A DNA stretch of 64,000 nucleotides from Lycium barbarum (taxonomy: Eukaryota > Streptophyta > Magnoliopsida > Solanales > Solanaceae), in assembly GCF_019175385.1 (NCBI RefSeq), contig NC_083345.1:15214027-15278026 (forward strand), in the 5' to 3' direction. Both the position numbers and the translations under genes were made by a program. Under the pieces are notes generated by a model. That model worked only from the letters and a program-made list of their open reading frames with translations, did not search any database and was not told the DNA's origin. Each line of letters begins with the position of its first letter. Positions within the stretch are counted from its first letter, which is position 1. Of the stretch, positions 23,161 through 34,682 are shown piece by piece.

Positions 23161-25322
23161 AGCGTGAATAAAGTGACACTTGTTGAGATAATAAAGGGTC
23201 ACTCTTTGTTGAGCTAATAAGACATTTTGAATAGTTATGAAAAGTCAACATCCTTTTTAAGATCATTTGCATCTCACAGTCAGTGACACCTATTGCATCA
23301 ATTTAAGATTTTGTGTTGTTTCTCTTTTATGTTTCCCTTATGTGATTCAATATTACTCTCTCCATTCTAAAATATGTGCCACTTTAGCTTATTTCATGCT
23401 CATTAAGAAAAATAATAAATGTTATAGTTTACTAAGTTATTCCTATTTATTATTATTAGATATTTCTTGAGAATTGGACACTAATAAGAAGTACTCCCTC
23501 CGGCTCAAAAAATTGTCCACTTAGGCAATTGCACACTCCTTAAGAAAATAATAACTCTTAGGCAAAAATAGGTAATTTGACTAAACTACTCCTAATTAAA
23601 TAGTGGGATTTGAACACTTAACACATAGTAAAGGCAAATCTAAAAAAATAAGGTTAGTTCTTTATTTATTTATTAGTGTACACTCTTTTTGAAAAAAACA
23701 ATAAAGCTTTTTTTTTAACCGGAGGGAGTAGTTCTTTAATATAAGGGTATAATTGGAAAAATTACTATTTTTGTCTTGAATTCCTAAAGCAACACTTATT
23801 TTGAGACTTTTTTTTTGTTGCTAAAGCGACACTTATTTTGAGACGGAGGGAGTACTTCAATTGCCATCACACAATTTAGTAAATAAGGAAAACTTTTAGG
23901 ATATTTTGCAAAGGTAGCCTGTTTGGCCAAACTTTTAGGAGGTTAAAAGTGTTTATTTTTAAAAAGTAAGGTGTTTGACGAATATTTTAAGAGAAAATAA
24001 GTGTTTTTAAGGAGCAGCAGAAGCTGCTTTCCAAAAGCTAAAATAATAATTTTTCTCTAAAAATACTTTTTGAAAAAACATGTTTAAGAAAAGAAACTTA
24101 GAAATATTTTTTAAAAGTTTAGCAAAACACTAATTGCTGCTCAAAAGTCTTTTTCAAATTGATTAACTAAACACAAAATGTTTCTCATTAAAAGTACAAC
24201 TTTCAAGATTAGCTAATTTTCAAAGTTCGGTTGCGTGAATAAAGTGCTTTTGTCGTCCTCACAGACCTATTTCTGGAATTCCATAAACTTAATTTTCTTG
24301 GGAAGGGCATCACTCCCTGTTGAGCTAAGACATTTTGAATAGTTACCAAAACTCAACATCCTCTTTAAGCTCCTTTGCATCTCACAATCAGTGACACCTA
24401 TTGTACCAATTTAAGATTTTGTGTTGTTTCTCTTTTATGTTGCCCTTATGTGATTCAATATTTCTCTCTCCATCCTAAAATATGTGCTGCTTTAGCTCAT
24501 TTCACGCTCATTAAGAAAAATAATAAATGTTATAGTTTACTAAGTTATCCCTATTTATTATTATTAGATATTTCTTGAGAATTGGACACTAAGAAGAAGT
24601 ACTCCCTCCGGCTCAAAACATTGACCACTTAACCATTTGCACACTCCTGAAAAAATACTAACTCTTAGGCAAAAATAGGTAATTTGACTAAACTACTCCT
24701 AATTAAATAGTGGAATTTGATCACTTAATAGAGGCAAATCTGTGTCACGCCCCAAATCTGGAGGGCCGCGACCGGCACCCGGTGCCTACTTGGACCGGGC
24801 GAACCAACATTTAAACTTACATTTAGCTAAGAACGTGGATAGGCCTAAAGTGGCCACCTGCACTCAGAAAAATCCCAGCACAGATATATACATATAACTC
24901 TCTGCGGTCAGGCCGCCTCCTCAAGAAACAAAAGGTAACTGTATGCGGTCCGGCCGCCTTATGGAATATATGCAAAACTGCTCAAACCACTGTACGAGCC
25001 GAAACGGCTCTCATAAGTAACTATGCATCAAAGGATGGGCCACAAGGCCACAGACTGACTGACTGTACTGTACATGTGTCTACAAGCCTCTAAAGAAGCA
25101 TAACTGAGTCATGGGCAGGACAGGGCTCCGGCTCACCCGTCGTCCATAAACACAAAAGAAAGACTCCACATAGACCTGGCAACTCCGAACAAAAGGGAGC
25201 TCACCACCAGCGGATGTCAAGTACTGTCTACTGAGGAGTTCTGTCAATCTGTACCTGCAGGCACGAATGCAGCGCTCCTCAGCAAAAGGGACGTCAGTAC
25301 GAAAAATGTACAGAGTATGTAG

Positions 25323-28070
25323 TGTCACGCCCCGAACCATGGCCTGGACGTAACACGGCACTCGGTGCCTGACTGCATGTGACCGAGCGAACCACATGGC
25401 TTGCTGAACTAGCATGAGGCATGCATGAGCGGAAATATAACGTGAATGCATGACGAGCCTTTATAAAACATGGTAAGTCATAATACTTAATAAAATACTT
25501 GTTCAAACATGAGTGAGCCAAAATGGCTATACGACTCCAAATGTCTGACCTGACATAACTGACTTGTCTAGTCTATGAAACCTCTATCATGAGTCTGACT
25601 GGAAAACATACTTACTGGGACAAGGCCCCCAGCATACCTTTAGATGCATAATTAGTCATAAAACAAAAGTTTACTAAACCCCGAATGAGATGGGGCTCAC
25701 CAATAAGCTGATACGAATGTTGTCCTACTGAGCAGATGTGTCGTCCTGTATATCAGTACCTGCATCGTGAAATGCAGGCCCCCGGGCAATAAAAGGGGAC
25801 GTCAGCACATTGAATGTACTGGTATGTAAAACAACTGAAAGAAATAACATGGGACATGAAATATCATGATAAGAACTGAAACTGAAAACCTGGACATGAA
25901 CATGAGCATGAGTACCTAAACATGAAATTGAAACTGAAACTGAGTACTGGAACTGAACATGAACATGAGTACTGTAAGCATGAGATAATCTGTAATACCG
26001 ACATGATCCACCACGGGGAGAAACTTGGAGTCTGATCTCTGCCCGATCAGCTAAGCTATCTCGTACCTTGCCGGGGCACGAGATATGAATCTGACATAAA
26101 TGGATCCAAATCCCTCAATGGGGAAAATATGAAGGAATCGTCCTATCTGGGCGGAGCGATCCTTATCCTACGTTGGCATACGTAGTTTCAGGCTATCTGA
26201 GCCTTCTTGGTATTAATACAACTCCCGAACATGAAAATAATATAGTTGGCTAAGAAGCCCATGACATTCGTGAATTAACTGGTACTTGTCTTGTAATCAT
26301 GATTTCACGAAATAACTTGTAAACATGTTCTTGATTTATGGGTAATACAATAGTTCAAAATCATATATTTGTAATTGACTTGAAAACATGCTTGTAACTT
26401 GCAAAATAAAATCATACAGTTTCATATGAACATAATGAGAACACATGAGGAAGAATTCATGATTCATGGATTGAGCTAGGATTCCTAATATCCGTAATGA
26501 AAGATTAGGAGTACAATAACGAACATAGATACAAAATTCATGTACATACATACATAATTATGGGCTACCAACATGTTGGGTTTAATGCCCTAGGATTTGA
26601 ACTTCATAGATTGTTTTCCTAAACGGATCATGGGGAAGAACGTAGAGATTCCCACATGTGGATGGAAGTTCTACATACCTTAACTTCCCGCTTTTGAGCG
26701 TATCACAATGTTCTTCAATCCCTTCAACTTCAATCTATAGCAATACAAGCCATAGGGATTCTATATTAGCAACAATATCCATGTTTTGTTCATCTAAGCA
26801 TTTTATCAAACACTTAGTGGGCATGAAGCTCTATAACCCTCATTAATGGTGTTTTCCTCACCCAATTCTCATTCTATTACTTCTAGCTAATTCTACAATC
26901 TCAATTAGATGCAATTAACATCATTCTACATCACCCATATGAATACAACAATCCCAAGTCAACAATCCAACAACCCTAGCATAGTTCATATAATTCTCTT
27001 CATCAAACCCAATTATTATCCTCCCAAGAATTCACCAATTCACAACCATAAATGATTAGGGAGTAGAAACATTACCTTTCAAGAGTAGTCACCACGAAAT
27101 CAACACCCCCAAGTTCGATCCTTAGCTTAGAATGACGGCAACAACTTGTACTACACTTTATCCTTCACGAGCTTCGGGATTTGGGGCCTTAAACTTGGTT
27201 GATTATCTACTTTTTCTCTCTAACTCTCCTCCCTCTCACTTTCTCTCTCTAAAAATCTGAAAATCTGAGAAAAATGGCTGCTAGGGTTAACATTTCCCTT
27301 ATATACCAAGGGGGAAATGGGTTTGACCCAACTTGAAAACGGGTTGGACTTTTCTGTCTTAAAACGTCTATATCTCCTTATACCGATGTCACCTGTGAAC
27401 CCACGACCTATGCTTGGAAAGGTATTTCAATTATCTACAACTTTCGTTCTTTGAGTTTTCCCAAATTCCCAAGTTATGATAGGGTTATGGCCTCCCGAAG
27501 TCAGGTGACCCGAAACGTAATTGCGGACCAAGGTACGCCCCATGTTACGGTCCCGTAACACAAAGGACGGACCGTAACTTGGTATCGTACCTTGGTGAAA
27601 ATTTCCAGTAAGGTTCTGGAAATTTTCCCCGTGTTACGGTCCACTGTTACGGTCCGTAACACGAAGTACGGCCCGTAACACGAAGGACGGACCGTATCTT
27701 GGAGGAAATTTCCAGTGAGGTTCTGGAAATTTTCTCTGTGTTACGGCTCACTGTTACGGCCCGTAACACGAGTTACGGTCCGTAACGTCACCGTAACGCA
27801 GACGAATTTTCCAGCGAACAGGCTCCAGTCAAATGGGCATAACTCTTTGCACAGATGTCCGTTTAATCCCCATAATATGTCGTTGGAAAGCTATTTAATA
27901 GGGCTACAACTTTCATCAAGGAAGTTCTTCCATATTCACAACGGATCAAGGAGTTAACGCTGCCCAAAATAGGTCTATCAACCATTTTCGCAAACACTCA
28001 AACCTTCAGGGTTTTCCACTAGGACTCTAATGATATGAGCTTAAACTCATCCAAGATGCGGGGTGTTACA
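25323..28070 (-). repeat. 3' LTR of the decayed chromovirus
   Basis: 2748 bp, TGTCACGCCCCGAACC to GGGGTGTTACA. It contains a GTCAGCACATTGAATGTACTG palindrome-like module (25802-25821), a stretch rich in GAACATGA and GAAACTGA near 25870-25990, and the GTTACGG cluster at 27544-27799. It shares segments with the solo LTR at 44515-46727, for example TTCCCACATGTGGATG. Confidence 0.9.
27544..27799. repeat. Cluster of GTTACGG / CCGTAAC inverted motifs in the LTR
   Basis: Roughly ten copies of GTTACGG or CCGTAAC occur within 256 bp, several arranged head to head as GTTACGGTCCGTAAC or GTTACGGCCCGTAAC. They are interspersed with two copies of CCAGTRAGGTTCTGGAAAT. The same cluster is at 33832-34088 in the truncated partner LTR. 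Confidence 0.7.
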
Positions 28071-28083
28071 ATATCCCCCCCTT
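28071..28083 (-). promoter_or_regulatory. Polypurine tract of the decayed chromovirus
   Basis: On the minus strand AAGGGGGGGATAT abuts the 3' LTR. Confidence 0.75.
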
Positions 28084-28413
28084 GGGATCATTCGTCCTAG
28101 AATGATGGGTAATGGTTAAGAATATGGCTGGACATGGCTTGACTACATGAACGTGAAGGAAACATAACATGAAACATGGAGACTGAACTAACTTGACATG
28201 GTTATATGGAAACTTGAATACTGAGGCATGAACATGGGCACTGGATAGCTGACCTGAGCGTGGAACATAAGACATAACATGACATGGGACATGGAAACTG
28301 ACATGATGTAGTTTTATGAAACATCAGTGCCCAAACTTGAGACATGAATAGTGAATACATGAACTTGAACGTGAAACGTGAGGCATGAATACATAAGGGA
28401 CATGACATGAAAA
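28084..28413 (-). other. 3' untranslated region rich in ACATG repeats
   Basis: Between the pol stop and the polypurine tract the plus strand is built from imperfect repeats such as GACATGG, AACATGA and CTTGACATG. No gene is seen. Confidence 0.5.
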
Positions 28414-31400
28414 CTAAAGGTATTTACCTTGAAGTCTATCTTCCTGCTCTTCAAACAAGTGCGGATATCTGGATTTCATGTCCTTTTCGGCTTCCCATGT
28501 GGCATCTTCAACCTTCTGGCTCCTCTACAAGACCTTTACTGAGGCTACTTCCTTAGTTCTCAACTTGCGAACTTGACGATCAAAAATGGCTATAGGGATC
28601 TCCTCATAAGTCAACCCATCCTGAACTGTTATAGTATCAGTAGGAACAACCAACGATGGGTCTCCTACACACTTTCTCAACATGGACACATGAAACACAG
28701 GATGTACAGCAGCCAAGTCTTGTGGCAACTCAAGTTCATAGGCCACTAGACCGACCTTTCGTAAAATTTTGTAAGGCCCAATATACCTGGGACTTAGCTT
28801 CCCTTTCTTGCCAAACCTCATAACACCTTTCATGGGTGAGACTTTAAGGAACACCCAATCATCAACTGAAAATTCTAAATCCCTTCGTCTCACATCTGTA
28901 TAAGACTTCTGGCGACTCTGAGCTGTTTTCAAACGCTCCTGTATTAACTTGACTTTCTCTATAGCTTGATAAACCAAATCTGGTCCTAACAACTCTGCTT
29001 CACCAACTTCGAACCAACCAATTGGTGATCTGCACCTTCGCCCATACAGAGCTTCAAATGGTGCCATCCCAATACTAGCATGATAACTGTTATTATAAGA
29101 AAACTCAATGAGTGGTAAGTGATCATCCCAATTACCTTTGAAATCCAAGACACTTGCTCTCAACATATCCTCCAGAGTCTGAATAGTACGCTCTGCCTAG
29201 CCATCTGTCTGTGGATGAAAAACGGTGCTGAGGTTCACCTTGGTACCCAATCCTTTCTGAAAGGATTTCCAGAAGTTCGCTGTAAACTGAGCACCACGAT
29301 CTGAAATAATGGACACTGGTGTCCCATGCAATCTGACAATTTCATTAACATACAGCTTGGCATAATCTTCGGCTGAATATGTGGTCTTGACTGGCAAAAA
29401 GTGTGCTGACTTAGTAAGCCGGTCAACGATCACCCAAATAGAGTCATGTCTCCTAGCTGAACGAGGTAAACCTGATACAAAATCCATATTGATCATTTCC
29501 CATTTCCAGACAGGAATATCAATATTCTGAGCTAAGCCACCAGGCCTCTGGTGTTCGGCTTTCACCTGCTGACAGTTCAGGCACTTAGCTACAAAATCTT
29601 CCACATTCTTCTTCATATCGTTCCATCAGTAAATCTCCTTGAGATCATGATACATCTTAGTGGAACCTGGGTGAATGGAATACCTGGAATTGTGAGCTTC
29701 TGACATGATTCGCTCTCTGAGTCCATCTACATCTGGGACACATAATCTGCCTTGGTACCTCAAGGTACCATCATCTCCCCCTTGTTCAAAAGTCGTTGTC
29801 TTATGCTTGTGAATTCCCTCCTTCAGCTGCAATAAATAGGGATCACTAAATTTATTCTCCTTGACTTCAACGACCAAAGAGGAAGGAGCACTATTCTGAA
29901 CAACCACACCACCATCCTCGGAGTCCAAAAGCCGAACTCCAAGATTGGCCAAGCGGTGAACTTCCTTTGTCATAACTCTCTTATCCATGTCCACGTGGGC
30001 TAAACTTCCCATGGAATACCGACTAAGAGCATCAGCTACAACATTTGCTTTCCCCGGATGATAAAGAATGTCCACATCATAATCCTTAAGCAATTCGAGC
30101 CATCTCCTCTGTCTAAGATTTAGCTCCCTTTGCTTGAAGATATACTTCAGGCTTTTATGATCTGTGAAAATATCCACGTGCACTCCATACAAATAATGAC
30201 GCCATATCTTGATTGCAAAAATTACAGCTGCCAACTCTAAGTCATGAGTCGGATAATTCTTTTCGTGAACCTTGAGTTGACGAGACGCATAAGCCACAAC
30301 CTTACCATGCTGCATTAAGACACATCCGAGACCAACTCCCGAAGCATCACAATAAACCACGAATCCTTCAGTTCCATCTGGCAAAGTCAAAACTGGAGCA
30401 GAAGTCAATCTCTTCTTCAACTCCTCAAAGCTTCGCTCACAAGCATCTGACCATTGGAACTTAACTTTCTTCCGTGTCAACTTAGTCAACGGAGCAGAGA
30501 TAGAAGAAAACCCTTCTACGAAGCGTCGATAATAGCCTGCCAGACCTAAGAAACTTCTTATCTCAAAAACTGAGGTGGGTCTGGGCCAACTCTTTACGGC
30601 GTCAATCTTTTGAGAATCAACTTTAACACCTTCACCCGAGATCACATGGCCTAAGAATGCCACTGATTTAAGCCAAAACTCACATTTTGAGAATTTTACA
30701 AAAAGTTCGCGATCTTTAAGAGTCTGCAACACTATTCTGAGATGTTCTGCATGTTCGGCCTCATTACGGGAATACACCAAAATATCGTCAATGAAGACAA
30801 TAACGAATAAATCGAGATAAGGCTTGAAGACCCTATTCATAAGATCCATGAAAGTAGCTGGTGCATTTGTCAGCCCAAATGACATAACAAGAAATTCGAA
30901 ATGGCCATAACGGGTCCTAAAAGCTGTCTTCGGGATATCAACTTCCTTAACCTTCAACTGATGATAGCCTGTTCTGAGGTCAATCTTGGAATAACATTGG
31001 GCGTCTTGCAGCTGGTCAAATAAGTCATCTATTCTAGGAAGAGGGTACTTGTTCTTAATGGTGACTTTGTTCAGCTGACGGTAATCTATACACATACGTA
31101 AGGAACCATCCTTCTTTCGGACAAATAAGACTGGTGCACCCCAAGGCGGAACACTAGGTCTAATAAACCCCTTATCAAGTAGATCTTTCAACTGGGCTTT
31201 TAACTCTTTTAACTCTGCTGGAGCCATTCTGTATGGCAGAATAGATATCGGCTGAGTATCGGGAAGTAGATCAATTCCAAACTCAATCTCCCTGTCAGGA
31301 GGGACTCCTGGAAGATCTTCTGGGAAGACTTCTGGAAATTCATTTACAACTGGTACGGATTGAAGAGTTGGAGTCTGAGCATCTGAATCCCTGACTCGAA

Positions 31401-33101
31401 CTAGGTGGTAGATATAGCCTTTGGAAATCACTTTTCTGGCTTTTAGGTAAGAAATGAATCTACCCCTGGGTACTACTGAATTACCCTTCCATTCTATGAC
31501 TGGCTCATTAGGAAACTCGAATCTTACCACCTTAGTTCTACAACATACTGTGGCATAACATGAAGCTAACCAATCCATACCCATGATCACATCGAAGTCT
31601 ACCATTTCTAATTCCGCTAAATCAGATGTGGTTTTGCGGTGATAGACTAAAACTGGGCAACCCCTATACATATGTCTAACTGTGAGTGATTCCCCAACGG
31701 GGGTGGACACCTCAAAGGGTTTATACAATTTTTCAGGTTCAATACCAAATTTCTTAGCAACAAAAGGGGTTACATAAGATAGGGTGGATCCTGGGTCAAT
31801 GAGGGCATATACATCGAAAGTGAAAACTGTTAGAGTACCTGTAACAACATCTTCTCGAGCTTCTGTATCCTGACGGCCAGTCAATGCATACAAACGGTTT
31901 CGCCCACCGCTTGTGTTTCCAGACCTAGCTGCATTGTCCCCCCGCTGGGCCTGATTATTACGAGGGACTGCTGGATTCGCGGGCTGCGCCACGTTACCTC
32001 CGGTACCTTGCCTAGCTGATGGACAATCTTTCTGATAATGGCCTCTCTGGCCACAACCATAACATATATTCATGCACATGCGACACTCACCTGAGTGTCT
32101 CCTATTACACTTGCCGCATATTGGATAAGTATAAGTCGACTGACCCCCACTAGCTTGAGAGTACGAACTTGATGGCCTGAAATTCGGCTTCTTATCATTG
32201 CGGAACTTAGGAAGTGGGGCACTTGCTGTGGACGGAGCAGGTCCTGCTGACCTGTTCTTAAAGAATTTTCTGTTTCGGTTCCCGCTGAACTGTCCGGTAG
32301 ACTTGACCCTCTTGTTGAACTCCTTGTATTTCTCTTTTTGTAAGGTTTCTTCCTCCTTTAGCCTTGTCTCATTGCCCTGTACAAAAGCAACCATCTTGGA
32401 AATAGTCATTGTCCCATTCTGTGCAATAATATTGTCTCCATCATATAAATGGGAATCAAGACCTCCAACGAATCTTCTTACTCTTACCCTCATATCGGGT
32501 AACATGTGTGGGGCATGCTTAGCCAGGCTAACGAACTCCAAATAGTATTCTTGAACTAGCCTGCCATTTTGTTTGAGCTTCAGGAATTGTTCAGCCTTAG
32601 CCTCTCTGACCTCTACTGGCATAAAGTGGTCTAGGAATGCACTAGCAAATTCATCCCATGTAGCATCAGGCGCATTCTCACCTCGGGACAATTCCCAAGA
32701 TTCATACCATGTGTTAGCAATACTCTGTAACTGATGAGCTCCAAAAGTAGCTGCTTCTGTTTCGGTAACTGTCATAATCCTGAAGATCTTTTGGAGAGCA
32801 TCCATGTAGTCCTGAGGGTCTTCATCTTTCTTCGTCCCCGTGAATTCTGGGGATTCATTCTGAGAAAATCCTTCGTCTTAGAAGACTCTCCATTACCTCC
32901 TGAACTTGACCCCGATTCCTGACGTTGGGCCTGAGCTGCTACCAGCTGAGTGAGCATGTTGATAGCACTCCTAACATCCCTGTCTGAAGCACTAGGGGGT
33001 GTAACTGTAGGGGTGGTTGGAGTTGTTGCCTGAGTCGGAACAGTATCTTCGTGAGTTACTTCAGCGGCAGCCCTTTGGCTGGTGGCTGTGTTTTTCTTCT
33101 T
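28414..33101 (-). pseudogene. Chromovirus gag-pol pseudogene
   Basis: Domain order is Gag (zinc knuckle [14 protein letters not shown]), protease ([11 protein letters not shown]), reverse transcriptase ([11 protein letters not shown]), RNase H ([21 protein letters not shown]), integrase zinc region, integrase core, GPY/F (SPRYIGPYKI) and chromodomain (DATWEAEKDM, RYPHLF). Breaks: stop codons at 29626-29628 before the end of the zinc region, at 29197-29199 in the integrase core, and at 28525-28527 at the chromodomain start. There is also a frameshift in gag between about 32805 and 32870. Compared with the related copy at 10553-14860, each stop replaces a Trp or Gln codon and fits a single G:C to A:T change. 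The gag start codon is missing because of the adjoining deletion. It is non-functional as it stands. Confidence 0.92.
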
Positions 33102-34360
33102 GTATCAAACATGAAGCTCTATAACCCTCATTAATGGTGTTTTCCTCACCCAATTCTCATTCTATTACTTCTAGCTAATTCTACAATCTCAATTAGATGC
33201 AATTAACATCATTCTACATCACCCATATGAATACAACAATCCCAAGTCAACAATCCAACAACCCTAGCATAGTTCATATAATTCTCTTCATCAAACCCAA
33301 TTATTATCCTCCCAAGAATTCACCAATTCACAACCATAAATGATTAGGGAGTAGAAACATTACCTTTCAAGAGTAGTCACCACGAAATCAACACCCCCAA
33401 GTTTGATCATTAGCTTAGAATGACGGCAACAACTTGTACTACACTTTATCCTTCACGAGCTTCGGGATTTGGGGCCTTAAACTTGGTTGATTATCTACTT
33501 TTTCTCTCTAACTCTCCTCTCTCTCACTTTCTCTCTCTAAAAATCTGAAAATCTGAGAAAAATGGCTGCTAGGGTTAACATTTCCCTTATATACCAAGGG
33601 GGAAATGGGTTTGACCCAACTTGAAAACGGGTTGGACTTTTCTGTCTGAAAACGTCTATATCTCCTTATCCCGATGTCACCTGTGAACCCACGACCTATG
33701 CTTGGAAAGGTATTTCAATTATCTACAACTTTCGTTCTTTGAGTTTTCCCAAATTCCCAAGTTATGATAGTGTTATGGCCTCCCGAAGTCAGGTGACCCG
33801 AAACGTAATTGCGGACCAAGGTACGCCCCATGTTACGGTCCCGTAACACAAAGGACGGACCGTAACTTGGTATCGTATCTTGGTGAAAATTTCCAGTAAG
33901 GTTCTGGAAATTTTCCCCGTGTTACGGTCCACTGTTACGGTCCGTAACACGAAGTACGGCCCGTAACACGAAGGACGGACCGTATCTTGGAGGAAATTTC
34001 CAGTGAGGTTCTGGAAATTTTCTCTGTGTTACGGCTCACTGTTACGGCCTGTAACACGAGTTACGGTCCGTAACGTCACCGTAACGCAGACGAATTTTCC
34101 AGCGAACAGGCTCCAGTCAAATGGGCATAACTCTTTGCACAGATGTCCGTTTAATCACCATAATATACCGTTGGAAAGCTATTTAATAGGGCTACAACTT
34201 TCATCAAGGAAGTTCTTCCAGATTCACAACGGATCAAGGAGTTAACGCTACCCAAAATAGGCCTATCAACCATTTTCGCAAACGCTCAAACCATCAGGGT
34301 TTTCCACTAGGACTCTAATGATATGAGCTTAAACTCAGTTCCAAGATGCGGGGTGTTACA
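33102..34360 (-). repeat. Truncated 5' LTR of the decayed chromovirus
   Basis: Matches 26803-28070 closely from CATGAAGCTCTATAACCC onward, ending GGGGTGTTACA. The junction with gag is near 33101-33110, where TATCAAAC meets ATGAAGC; in the complete LTR 11 more bases separate these two words. About 1.5 kb of LTR is missing. Confidence 0.85.
33832..34088. repeat. GTTACGG / CCGTAAC cluster in the truncated LTR
   Basis: Counterpart of 27544-27799, differing at a few positions, for example GTTACGGCCTGTAAC for GTTACGGCCCGTAAC. Confidence 0.65.
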
Positions 34361-34604
34361 TGTAGGCAGAAGAGTAACATACACATAGGAGTCATGAATG
34401 AAATCTGAAACTCATAAGCTAAACTGACTGACTGACTACATATATATGTCTGACTGTCTGAACATATCTGTATGAATGCATCTATATGTCTAACTATCTA
34501 AACATACCTGTATGAATGCATCTGCTTACTAAAAATGCCTCTGAGGGTGTATGATATGCATAGGTCATAGTGCCGAGGAACGTACGGCCCGATCCATATC
34601 CCAT

Positions 34605-34682
34605 ATGGGCCCCTTCGGGCAAAATAACATAATGGCCCCTTCAGGCATAATAGCATAATGGCCCCTTCGGGCATCATAATCA
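34605..34682. repeat. Three tandem GGCCCCTTCGGGCA units in the solo LTR
   Basis: TGGCCCCTTCGGGC or its variant (TTCAGGC) recurs three times at about 30-bp spacing, each followed by an ATAATAGCATAA-like spacer. Each unit can form a short GCCC/GGGC stem. Confidence 0.6.

Larger units (their letters stand above)
25323..34360 (-). mobile_element. Decayed Ty3/gypsy chromovirus with a deleted 5' region
   Basis: It is flanked by the perfect target duplication TGTAG (25318-25322 and 34361-34365). The 3' LTR (25323-28070) is full length. The other LTR keeps only about 1.25 kb (33102-34360). A deletion has removed the rest of that LTR, the primer site, the leader and the gag start. The enclosed gag-pol has three premature stops and a frameshift. 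The intact target duplication shows the deletion happened after insertion. Confidence 0.9.

Noticed and set aside
28414..33101. Integrated plant pararetrovirus
   Set aside because: There are LTRs, an integrase with chromodomain and a 5-bp target duplication, and no movement-protein region, so it is a Ty3/gypsy retrotransposon.
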